From Gemmatimonas sp. (lineage in GTDB: Bacteria > Gemmatimonadota > Gemmatimonadetes > Gemmatimonadales > Gemmatimonadaceae): 64,000 nucleotides of DNA. The notes under the pieces are model-generated. The model was not told where the DNA came from, searched no databases, and saw only the letters and a list, made by a program, of their open reading frames with translations. How positions within the stretch are numbered: the first letter of the stretch is position 1; every line of letters begins with the position of its first letter. Positions 25,538 to 33,739 of the stretch are shown one piece after another. Position numbers and translations under genes: made by a program. The stretch covers positions 1 to 64,000 of the forward strand of contig JAABRT010000006.1 in NCBI GenBank assembly GCA_011390805.1. The letters are read 5' to 3'.

Positions 25538-26106
25538 CTACACCTCCCCCAGCGCCTCAACAAATACCGGCGTGAAGTCCACGGTGAGTGCGCTCGTCGC
25601 GCCAGCCGGCTGCCACGTGACCGTTTCCGTATGCACACTCGGACGGTCACTGTCCGGCTGCCAGCATTCAACGAGGCGCGCATCAAGATCAACAATCCAG
25701 TACTCCACCCCTTGGCGCTGATACCGATGCCGTTTCACCACGCGGTCGAAACGCGCCGTGCTGGGAGACAGCACTTCGACAAAGAGTAGCGGTTGTCCGA
25801 TCTCGCTTTGTGTGCGGGGGCGACGACCATTCACGAGCGGCAGCACGTACACGTCGGGCTGGACGAGCGTGTGCGTGTCCAGCTCGAGGTCGCCGGGCGC
25901 AACGAACACCGCCCCCGTACCCGTCGCCGCGCGTAATCCTCCAGCACCCGCCAGAGCAGCATGACCACCGATTGATGCGTGAGTCGCGGGCTCGGACTCA
26001 CAAGCAGCTCCCCGTCCACGCATTCAAAACGCTTCCCGGGTTCGTCGGGCAGTTCGCGGACTTGTGCGGCCGTCCAATGACGGGAGACGACGGAGGGCAT
26101 GGACAT
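25538..26106 (-). pseudogene. Uma2-family (DUF820) nuclease-like gene, frameshifted
   Basis: The N-terminal half reads from ATG 26106: SRHWTAAQVRELPDEPGKRF, ECVDGELLVSPSPRLTHQSV, VMLLWRVLEDYARR. From about 25935 the homologous sequence continues in another frame: GAVFVAPGDLELDTHTLVQP, DVYVLPLVNGRR, IGQPLLFVEVLSPST, QGVEYWIVDLDARLVECWQP. The span is 569 bases, one short of a whole number of codons, so a single-base loss in the GC-repeat ACGCGCGGCG near 25934-25945 explains it. The restored protein would be a normal-length PD-(D/E)XK Uma2 protein. Real decay or a base-call error. Confidence 0.75.
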
Positions 26107-26205
26107 AGACTGCAGGGACTGGGAGTTGGGGCGCAAGGCATGCGGCACGATAGCAGCGGCCTCCCCAACGACTATCACCATTTTTTCACGCGCGCCAGCA
26201 AGCGG

Positions 26206-27312
26206 TTACTGCATGTCGAAACGAACGATTCGATTGAAGCCATCGTCGTCAGGAAGTGTTGCGACAATAGTGCGCCCATTGATCAACCACGGTCGGGCTC
26301 GCGCCGGTAGCAGCACCCGAGTTTGCAGCTCGCCCGTGAGCGAGAATACGTGCCAGACGCGAGTGTTGTTGTCCGTTGCCACGGCACACCAAATGCGAGC
26401 GACGTCATCAAGCAGCAATCGCTCATAGCGTGGTGCTCTGGAAGTCGTTTCGACCTTGGCGAATGTGCGACGCATACGACGTTGGTCTTCCAGTCGCGGA
26501 ACCTGCGCAACCTCGGCATCGACGAATGACTCAACGTCGGCTTGGGAGAGCTGCTGCTGTTCCAATGGCAGCTGTAAGCGCACCCAGCGTGCTGATTTCC
26601 TGCCCACCATCACGAACACACTGTCGTCATGCCCGTTGCCTGCAACGATGATTGAGTCGCGAGCAGCAGCCCAATCCACCCGACCGCCCGGCACGCGTAC
26701 GAACATCTGTTCTTCCGGATCGATGAACACATCGGTTCCAAGTAAAGCGGTGAGTGTATCAACAACATCGAGTCCCGGAGTCCAACGAATGAGGTTCGTC
26801 AAGAATCGTTGGCTGCCTGTCCCTGGTATTGTTGGCGGATCAAGCAGACTTACAAACGATCCATCGGAGAGACGCCCCACCACTTTGCCACCGGTCACAA
26901 GAGGCGGAACGCGGACTTCATTCGCCGCTGAAAGATCGGGTCGCAGCTGCACAAGACGAAGGTTCGAAGCATCGATAACGCCGACACCTACGGAGTCCGC
27001 ACCGGCCCAGAGCACGTAGCGCCATTCGCCGGGACCGCTGCCTATGCGCGTTGCGCTAGCGACGCGATTCCCATCAGCGTCGATGCGAACCACTGTTTCG
27101 CCTTCCGCAAACAAAACCAGATCACCGCCAGCCAGCCTATCTACCGCACCAATCTGGGTGTAACCGCCGTCTGCGTTTACTCGGCGGGCAAATGCTGTGT
27201 CCTCAGACACGTCACTTCTCTTCGACACGGGCGTTGTGCGGTCATCTTCACGGCATGCCGTTAGCAACAGCATGACCAACACGCCGACCGCCTGCAAACG
27301 TCTGCAAAACAT
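26206..27312 (-). CDS. 6-bladed beta-propeller lipoprotein
   Basis: From ATG 27312 (27324 is also possible) a 368-residue product begins FCRRLQAVGVLVMLLLTAC, a lipoprotein signal. Repeating strand units such as GDLVLFAEGETVVRIDADG, RIGSGPGEWRYVLWAG and NTRVWHVFSLTGELQTRVLL are typical of NHL-like 6-bladed propellers found in many copies in Bacteroidota and Gemmatimonadota. Ligand unknown. It starts within a few bases of the recQ stop, so the two may share a transcript. A paralogue is at 29611-30762 and a related lipoprotein at 42074-43333. Confidence 0.75.
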   Translation of the reverse strand: MFCRRLQAVGVLVMLLLTACREDDRTTPVSKRSDVSEDTAFARRVNADGGYTQIGAVDRLAGGDLVLFAEGETVVRIDADGNRVASATRIGSGPGEWRYVLWAGADSVGVGVIDASNLRLVQLRPDLSAANEVRVPPLVTGGKVVGRLSDGSFVSLLDPPTIPGTGSQRFLTNLIRWTPGLDVVDTLTALLGTDVFIDPEEQMFVRVPGGRVDWAAARDSIIVAGNGHDDSVFVMVGRKSARWVRLQLPLEQQQLSQADVESFVDAEVAQVPRLEDQRRMRRTFAKVETTSRAPRYERLLLDDVARIWCAVATDNNTRVWHVFSLTGELQTRVLLPARARPWLINGRTIVATLPDDDGFNRIVRFDMQ

Positions 27313-27314
27313 AT

Positions 27315-28865
27315 CTACTCCCACACCGCCAGCACCTCGAGAAACGCATCGCCATATCGCTCTAGCTTGGCCTGACCAACGCCCGGCACCTGCAACAGCT
27401 CACTCGGCGACGTAGGCCGGCGCGAAACCATCTCAAGCAACACCTTGTCGCCGAACACGATGTATGCAGGCACGCCGGCCTCATCGGCGAGTTCGCGACG
27501 ACACGCTCGAAGCGCATCAAACAGCGCGCGCTCATCGCCGTCGAGTTCGGCGGCGTCGAGACCTGACGTGCTGCTGCGCCCACTGGTGCGCGGCGAGCGC
27601 CACGTGGGACGCGTGTCGAGCTCAACGGCTGCTGCTACCCGCGATTCAACCGTTTCGCCGGAACACTCATCACACGATTCAGCGCACGGGTCGATTGATT
27701 CGTCAAAGTGCGCAACCAGCGCCTGATGGCGACAACCGCCGCGTTCTACGAGATCGAATAGCGACACCGTGGCGGCGCGAGTGCGGCGACGCAGTGCTTC
27801 GTCTTCTACACGATCGAGAAAACGCTCGTGCATTTTCACATCGGCCCACGAGTAAAACAGCACGCAATCGCTGGGCAATCCGTCGCGTCCCGCACGACCG
27901 ATTTCCTGATACCACGACTCGATGTCCTTGGGCATGTCGCGATGAATGACAAAGCGCACGTTTGATTTGTCGATTCCCATACCAAATGCGACAGTCGCTA
28001 CAACCACGTCCACATCGTCGCGCTGAAAGGCATCCTGGTTACGCGCACGTTCATCTGCTTCAAGTCCGGCGTGGTAAGACACCGCGCGCACGCCCTGCTT
28101 GATCAGAAAATCCGTCATCTGCTCAACGCCTTTTCGACTTTGGCAGTAGACAATACCACTGTCGCCGGCGTGTGAACGCACGAGCGCGAGGATTTCACGC
28201 TTTGTTTCGCCGCCCTGCCCTTTCTTTCGCACGCCAATGCGAAGATTGGGACGGAAGAACGAACCCTTGAACCCAGCCGGTTTTTTCATGCCCAGCTGAC
28301 GCAGGATGTCCCGCGCTACATCGCGCGTGGCCGTTGCAGTGAGCGCCAGCACGGGCACGTTGAGTTCGAGCTTGAGTCCTTGCAGGCGTCGGTACGACGG
28401 ACGAAAGTCATGCCCCCACTGACTGATGCAATGCGCTTCGTCAACGACCAGCAGCGCGATCGGGCAGCCAAGCACAAAGTCGCGCAGTGAGCCATCAAGT
28501 GCTTCGGGGGCGAGAAACACCAGTTCGTAGTCGCCGGCACGGAACGCGTCGAGGCGTTCGCGCCGTTCTTCGGGCTCAAGTGTGGAGTTGATCGCGGTGA
28601 CTTTGAAGCCAAGTGCGGCGACTGCGTCGACCTGATCCTTCATGAGCGAAATGAGCGGCGAAATTACCAGCACGGTGCCGCCGAGCAAACGCGCGGGCAG
28701 CTGGTACGTGAGTGATTTGCCGGCGCCCGTTGGCATGAGCGCAATGCAATCACGCCCCGCAAGAATGGCGTCAATGACTTCGCGCTGACCGGGGCGGAAG
28801 TCATTGAAGCCGAACACGTCACGCAGGACGGCGTCAGGAGATGGATGTGGAGAGACCGACGTCAT
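27315..28865 (-). CDS. recQ: ATP-dependent DNA helicase RecQ
   Basis: A 516-residue superfamily 2 helicase. Motifs: [14 protein letters not shown] (Q-motif), [15 protein letters not shown] (Walker A, K50), [17 protein letters not shown] (DEAH plus aromatic loop), [42 protein letters not shown] and [11 protein letters not shown] zinc site follows ([17 protein letters not shown]), then a linker and a C-terminal HRDC domain ([37 protein letters not shown]). The region between the zinc site and HRDC is shorter than in E. coli RecQ, so the winged-helix domain appears reduced. It unwinds forked DNA for repair. Confidence 0.93.
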   Translation of the reverse strand: MTSVSPHPSPDAVLRDVFGFNDFRPGQREVIDAILAGRDCIALMPTGAGKSLTYQLPARLLGGTVLVISPLISLMKDQVDAVAALGFKVTAINSTLEPEERRERLDAFRAGDYELVFLAPEALDGSLRDFVLGCPIALLVVDEAHCISQWGHDFRPSYRRLQGLKLELNVPVLALTATATRDVARDILRQLGMKKPAGFKGSFFRPNLRIGVRKKGQGGETKREILALVRSHAGDSGIVYCQSRKGVEQMTDFLIKQGVRAVSYHAGLEADERARNQDAFQRDDVDVVVATVAFGMGIDKSNVRFVIHRDMPKDIESWYQEIGRAGRDGLPSDCVLFYSWADVKMHERFLDRVEDEALRRRTRAATVSLFDLVERGGCRHQALVAHFDESIDPCAESCDECSGETVESRVAAAVELDTRPTWRSPRTSGRSSTSGLDAAELDGDERALFDALRACRRELADEAGVPAYIVFGDKVLLEMVSRRPTSPSELLQVPGVGQAKLERYGDAFLEVLAVWE

Positions 28866-28971
28866 GCGTGCAAGCTACATGGCTGCGGTGTTGCATGCGC
28901 GGTCATTTTGTCGCAACGATCACGCGAACGCGTTTTCACGCGCCATGAGTTTCTGGTCAGCGCACGGCTGT

Positions 28972-29540
28972 CTACTTCGCCGAGTCGAAAGCGGTGCGGA
29001 ACCAGCCCATCAGTTCCGCGTCCACTTCCTTTTCCGTGCTGAGACGCACTTTGTAGTTGCACATGCCACCTGGGGGGATGGCGAGCAGGCGATCCGTCGG
29101 ATCGATGCCTTTCATATTGAACCCGACCTCAACCTGCGTCTTGGTGGCCGGCCCAACGGTGGCAAACTGCTTGCTGCGCCGCAGACTGACATACGACTTT
29201 TTGGGGGCGACCTCAAACTCTCCAAACTTTGAGAGTTTTTTATGATCGCGTCGTGAATGGGACGCAGATCGGCTTTCGCTCCGGTGTAAATGCCGTCGAG
29301 TGCCTCATCGTCCGACTTACCGGCGTTGATTGCATCGCCGTGCGACTGTCTGGCCAGATGCACCACGGTGTTGGCATCCCCGTAGCCAAGTCCGAGCTCC
29401 GCTTTGAGATAGTCGCGCAGCTCACCGTGTTTGGTGAGCCCGCTGGCGTTGAGCATCGCGGTGAGTTGTGCGAGAGTCTTTCCGGTGCGCTTTTCGATGT
29501 TTGCAATCTGGGTGGCGACGGCTTGCGCGAGGTCAGCCAT
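28972..29540 (-). pseudogene. DUF4287 + DUF5655 protein, frameshifted at an A tract
   Basis: From ATG 29540 the frame encodes a DUF4287 domain (MADLAQAVATQIANIEKRTG, KHGELRDYLKAELGLGYGDA) and reaches ADLRPIHDAIIKN. It then leaves the homologous frame at a run of six A on the coding strand (29230-29236). In the next frame the sequence continues FGEFEVAPKKSYVSLRRSKQ, FATVGPATKTQVEVGFNMKG and ends WFRTAFDSAK with TAG at 28972-28974, a complete DUF5655 domain. The total is one base short of 190 codons; seven A residues would restore IKKLSKFGEFE. It is either a homopolymer error, a real mutation, or a slippage site. Confidence 0.8.
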
Positions 29541-29610
29541 GATTGGCTCCGGGCGGGTGGTGACGGCTGGTTGCTGGGGTTGCGTAGCATGCGTGCTCTA
29601 CCGCGCCGCG

Positions 29611-30762
29611 TCAATTGCTGAGCGAGACCAGCTCCACGATTTGAGCTCCTGTTGCAGTGTCCTGCCGAAACACTGAGAGCCGACCAAAACCCACCGAACT
29701 CAAGCGCGCGTCAGTGGGCACACGCAGCCGCAGCGTTTCCTGCCCCGCCCAGTTCACCAGCCGCCATGTAGCGGAGCCCTTTGACGCGTTGCCACTGGTG
29801 GCCAGCACAATGTGCTCATCATCGCAGGCCATGCTGAAGACTGTCGGATGCTGCTTGATTGGGCCGGCGAACTGTCGTGCCGCAGCTGAGTCTGCGCGGG
29901 CCTGATTGCCACCAAAACTTCCCGTCGCCAGTTGAAAATCGACCAACTCGATCGCATCTCGCTTAAACCCGTCGAGTGTCACCTCCGATACAGCTCCGAG
30001 CGTATCAACGAGATCCAGCGTCCATGTATCGCCGTGCGCAAACGCGATACGTCCCTGCGGCGAGACACACCAGTTGGTACGCGGTGCAAAATGCCCACGC
30101 GGACGAGACATGTCGCTACCGGGCATGCGATACGAGATGGCACGGACTGTGGTGTGTCGTCGCACATTTTCGCCATTGAACGCCAGCACGAAACCATCGG
30201 CTCGCGCGCCGGCACTGTCCACCCCCGGCACGGCGAACAGGTAGCGTGCACGTGAGCTCACGCGAGTATCCTCAAACGACGGCTCAAAGGGAATGGGCTC
30301 CGACCGACCACCCGCTCCCGACCGCGGCAGAAACACAACGGTAAACCGCCGAACATCGACCACAGCAATCGAATCCGCGCCGATCAGTCCAACGCGCAGA
30401 ATCGATTCGAACTCACCCGGGCCCTGTCCAAGGCGTCCGACCGAATCTCGGAACGCACCGGCCGAGTCAAAGAGGAACAGCGGACCGCCCGCATGCGCAA
30501 CGAGCGTCCCGCCGTCCTCCAGCGGAACCGCCTCGATAAGCGGGCCCATGGTGCAACCCGGTGCGTCGATGTCAGCGCAAATCCGCGCGATCGGTTGAGC
30601 GTCTCGTGTGGGCACAGCCGGTTCGGATGATGCGTTGTCAACAGCTGTGCCGTCGCATGCACCCGCCCCCAAAGCAATCGAACAACACAGCACCAAGCGT
30701 GAAAAGCCTTTGGCGCTCAGCCAACGTACGTAAACCTCACCGGGTTGGCGCATCAAAAACAT
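29611..30762 (-). CDS. 6-bladed beta-propeller lipoprotein (second copy)
   Basis: A 383-residue product. The N terminus contains LVLCCSIALGAGAC, a lipoprotein signal with the Cys near residue 36; a shorter start inside the first 12 residues is possible. Propeller-like strands include GPLFLFDSAGAFRDSVGRLG, QGPGEFESILRVGLIGADS and RLSVFRQDTATGAQIVELV. The motif GxGPGEF is shared with the paralogue at 26206. Probably a surface or periplasmic binding protein; partner unknown. It follows the DUF5916 barrel gene by 15 bp on the same strand, suggesting an operon. Confidence 0.75.
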   Translation of the reverse strand: MFLMRQPGEVYVRWLSAKGFSRLVLCCSIALGAGACDGTAVDNASSEPAVPTRDAQPIARICADIDAPGCTMGPLIEAVPLEDGGTLVAHAGGPLFLFDSAGAFRDSVGRLGQGPGEFESILRVGLIGADSIAVVDVRRFTVVFLPRSGAGGRSEPIPFEPSFEDTRVSSRARYLFAVPGVDSAGARADGFVLAFNGENVRRHTTVRAISYRMPGSDMSRPRGHFAPRTNWCVSPQGRIAFAHGDTWTLDLVDTLGAVSEVTLDGFKRDAIELVDFQLATGSFGGNQARADSAAARQFAGPIKQHPTVFSMACDDEHIVLATSGNASKGSATWRLVNWAGQETLRLRVPTDARLSSVGFGRLSVFRQDTATGAQIVELVSLSN

Positions 30763-30777
30763 GCCTCGAGGAAAGCG

Positions 30778-33171
30778 TCAATCCATCCGGAACAGATAAC
30801 TCAGCTTCATGAAGAACACATCACTCGTTCTGCGCAAACGCTCGGGGCCCAACGGCTCATTGGCACGCAGCAGGTCACCATAGCCGGCAAATAACACTGT
30901 GCCGGGGGTGGGAAGGTAGCTGAACAGCACATCCAATCGCGCGGTGGAACGCTTGAAGGCTGAGGCACGTGTGAGCGACCCGTCGTTCGAACGAAGGTAT
31001 ACCGGTAGATCTGTCCGCGAGTCGTCCCGAAGCGAATCCTGATCAAGAATCGCGTACTCACCAATCACACGAAAAAATATCTGCCTCGTGACCTGGTACT
31101 CGGCGCGTAAACGCTGCGTCTGCCGCAGCTGAACCTGCGTGCGATCGGTCTTCCGCTTGAACTGATCACGATTGAAGGTGGCCGACAGTCGCAACTGCTC
31201 GGTGGGGCGCAGATTCAGCGAGCCCGACACGCTGCCAATGATCGCCGAACTCCACTCGGGAAAGTTTTCGTCCTGTCCGAGAATGGCCACCGTGCTGAAC
31301 GAAAAACGCTTGAACTCCGGTGAGGTGACCGACATGACAAAATCAAGATTGGGCAGATTGGCAGTGCCCACATATGACGTGGTGTCCAACCCACCACCAC
31401 CACGCGGTACGATCAGCGCGTAGTTGGAGTAGAGCGACGGGTCATAACCGAACTCCTCAATCAGCACCTGGCCACCGAGCTGCCAACCACCACGAAAGCG
31501 CGTGTTGCTTCGCAAATGCAGCTGTACATCCTGTGCCGGACGACGGTTCACGATGTCGTTGTACTGCCAGCGTCCAAGCATGTAAATCTCCGGCACGAAC
31601 GCTTCAACGAGCGCACCAGGTGCGCCAAAGCGCGTGTACCGGTGGGTTGCCGAAATATTCGAAATGCCGGGACGCGCAATGAAACCGGACTGCGCATCGA
31701 AGTCGGGACTGATACCGTTAAAAACGTATCGTGCGTAGAAGCGCTCGCCGGTGAACATGGCCGACATGTCCCACAACGGTGCTCGGTTCGTCTCACCATC
31801 ACGACCCGTCATGGAGCCGGCCAGCTGGCCCTGCGCGCTGAATATTCCGCGCACAAAGCGGCCGTCCAGGCCAAGCACACGATTAAAGCGATCGCCTTCG
31901 ATTTTGTCGGTGTAGGCAATGCCTAACCGACTGGTTGCACCAATGTCATGCTGCAAGCGCACGATATTGAACACAGGCGACTCCCGGCCGTTAAACGACG
32001 CCTCGCGGCTGTCTACCGCTGAGAGCACACCGATGTCAAAGCCTTTGTGCTTGCCCGTGAGCTTGACCGCACCAACCGGCTGCGCCACGCGACGTGTGTA
32101 AATGAGCCGGTTGGGTGCCGTGAACTGTTCCTGGCTTTCCAGAAAAAACGGGCGGCGTTCGGGAAAGAAGATTGCGACACGCGGATCGTACGTGAACTGC
32201 GTTGCGTCGGCTTCGACCTGCGAAAAATCAGGGTTGGCCGTACCCGACATGGTGAGATTGCTGGTGATGCCCCAGCGCGCACTGCCTCCGATCTCCGGAC
32301 GCGATGTGTTGTACTGCCATCCGTTGGCAGCTGTGCGGGGCGAGCCAACAGCGCTGCTGGTAATGGTGGGAATAACGTCGAGGGTGATACCGCGACGCAG
32401 ATCACGCAGGCCGGTAAGCAAACCTGACTGTGCAAGAAAACTTGCCCGTGCGCGCATGGCCGGCGCCCACGTTTGTTCATGCCCCGTTGCCTGCACAGTG
32501 CGAATCACATTGACCTGCCACTCATGCTCATCACCGGCCCGGTAACGCAAGCTCTTGAAAGGAATCGCGATCTCGACTTCAAAACCGAAATCCGTGAGCC
32601 GTCCTTTCGACTGCCAGACATAATCCGGTGCCAGATCTACTGACTCACGGGTTCGCGGCGTGCTGCTGGCAAAGCCACCGCCAGACGCCGCACCGGTTTC
32701 GGTGATCACACCATCGCTTTGTATACCAAACGGGTTCACAGCAAACACCAACGCCTGTCGGCTGTCGTTATACGTGCCGAGAAAGATCTGCAGGTTGTCG
32801 TCTTGCGTGATGCGGTCGCGATCGGCGAGGGTGGCACGCACGGTGGCCGAGGGTGCGTAGGCACGCACGCCGATGTGCAGGGCGGTGGACGAGTACCACA
32901 TGAACACTTCGGTGCTGTCACTCGCACTTACGCCATCGGCGGGAAAGTATTGCGAGAAGCCGGTGAGCATGGCGGCATCCGCCCACTGCGCCTCGTTGAG
33001 CACGCCATCGACCAATGGTGCGGCGTCGATACGTGGTAGCCCGACCGTGGTTGCCCCCGAGCGACCATGAAAGACGGGGCCGGGAGCAGACGGGTCTTGC
33101 GCCAACATCGGCGTAGCGGAAAGCAGGCCGGCGCCAAGCAGCGCCGTGAACGTCATGACGGTAGGGAGCAT
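30778..33171 (-). CDS. Outer-membrane DUF5916 protein with CBM9-like N-terminal domain
   Basis: From ATG 33171 a 797-residue product (a start at 33222 is also open). A signal peptide (FTALLGAGLLSATPMLAQ) precedes a CBM9-like domain (APLVDGVLNEAQWADAAMLT, GFSQYFPADGVSASDSTEVF, PDYVWQSKGRLTDFGFEVEI). The rest is a DUF5916 beta-barrel with alternating strands, ending in FFMKLSYLFRMD, an aromatic C-terminal barrel signal. Such proteins are thought to bind carbohydrate or peptide ligands at the outer membrane. It lies in front of a propeller lipoprotein gene on the same strand. Confidence 0.82.
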   Translation of the reverse strand: MLPTVMTFTALLGAGLLSATPMLAQDPSAPGPVFHGRSGATTVGLPRIDAAPLVDGVLNEAQWADAAMLTGFSQYFPADGVSASDSTEVFMWYSSTALHIGVRAYAPSATVRATLADRDRITQDDNLQIFLGTYNDSRQALVFAVNPFGIQSDGVITETGAASGGGFASSTPRTRESVDLAPDYVWQSKGRLTDFGFEVEIAIPFKSLRYRAGDEHEWQVNVIRTVQATGHEQTWAPAMRARASFLAQSGLLTGLRDLRRGITLDVIPTITSSAVGSPRTAANGWQYNTSRPEIGGSARWGITSNLTMSGTANPDFSQVEADATQFTYDPRVAIFFPERRPFFLESQEQFTAPNRLIYTRRVAQPVGAVKLTGKHKGFDIGVLSAVDSREASFNGRESPVFNIVRLQHDIGATSRLGIAYTDKIEGDRFNRVLGLDGRFVRGIFSAQGQLAGSMTGRDGETNRAPLWDMSAMFTGERFYARYVFNGISPDFDAQSGFIARPGISNISATHRYTRFGAPGALVEAFVPEIYMLGRWQYNDIVNRRPAQDVQLHLRSNTRFRGGWQLGGQVLIEEFGYDPSLYSNYALIVPRGGGGLDTTSYVGTANLPNLDFVMSVTSPEFKRFSFSTVAILGQDENFPEWSSAIIGSVSGSLNLRPTEQLRLSATFNRDQFKRKTDRTQVQLRQTQRLRAEYQVTRQIFFRVIGEYAILDQDSLRDDSRTDLPVYLRSNDGSLTRASAFKRSTARLDVLFSYLPTPGTVLFAGYGDLLRANEPLGPERLRRTSDVFFMKLSYLFRMD

Positions 33172-33265
33172 CAGCGGGAGTCTACGTTCCCCACGTCCGT
33201 GATGCGAGCAAACGCAAAACATGACTGGGACGAAACGCGGAACATCCTTTCTACTGGAAAAGCAG

Positions 33266-33310
33266 TTGACAGGATTTCATTGCGGCTTTATGCTACGGGA
33301 GAAGCCGTAG
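33266..33310 (+). promoter_or_regulatory. blaI-like promoter with inverted-repeat operator
   Basis: TTGACA (33266-33271) and TATGCT (33289-33294) are separated by exactly 17 bp, close to a consensus sigma-70 promoter. CTACGG (33293-33298) and CCGTAG (33305-33310) form a perfect inverted repeat with a 6-base spacer, covering the expected transcription start 25 bp before the BlaI-like gene. BlaI/MecI proteins repress their own operon through TAC/GTA-containing palindromes, so this is a likely operator. Confidence 0.65.
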
Positions 33311-33334
33311 TTACCCTCCCGCCGCGAGCTATTT

Positions 33335-33739
33335 ATGGAAGAAGCTGTCTACTTCACCCCGCGTGAGCTCGATGTCATGAGTGTGCTCTGGCGCGCAGAG
33401 TCTGCGACAGTCGCCGAGGTGCGCGACGCGCTTGATGAGCCGCTGGCGTACACGTCGGTGCTCTCGGCGTTGCAGACGCTTGAGGAGAAGGGGTTTGTAC
33501 GACATGAGGCTGAAGGACGCGCGTATCGCTACTTCCCCGTGGTGAACTCCGATCAGGCCGGGTCAAGTGCGATCTCGCGCATTCGCGACGCGATCTTTCA
33601 GGGCTCCGCAGAACGTGTGCTGGCGCAGCTTGTGTCGGACCGCGATATGACGCGTGATGAGCTTGAGCGCATGCGACGGCTGCTTGACGAACGACTCGGC
33701 GTCGATGACGATGAACGAAGCGGAGGCAAAGGGACATGA
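33335..33739 (+). CDS. BlaI/MecI/CopY-family transcriptional repressor
   Basis: A 134-residue winged-helix repressor: YFTPRELDVMSVLWRAESAT followed by VAEVRDALDEPLAYTSVLSA, LQTLEEKGFVRHEAEGRAYR and a helical dimerisation tail. It probably represses the operon from the palindrome at 33293-33310 and is inactivated by the protease encoded next. Its stop overlaps the start of that gene (ATGA, 33736-33739). No beta-lactamase gene follows, so the regulated function is something else. Confidence 0.88.
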   Translation: MEEAVYFTPRELDVMSVLWRAESATVAEVRDALDEPLAYTSVLSALQTLEEKGFVRHEAEGRAYRYFPVVNSDQAGSSAISRIRDAIFQGSAERVLAQLVSDRDMTRDELERMRRLLDERLGVDDDERSGGKGT

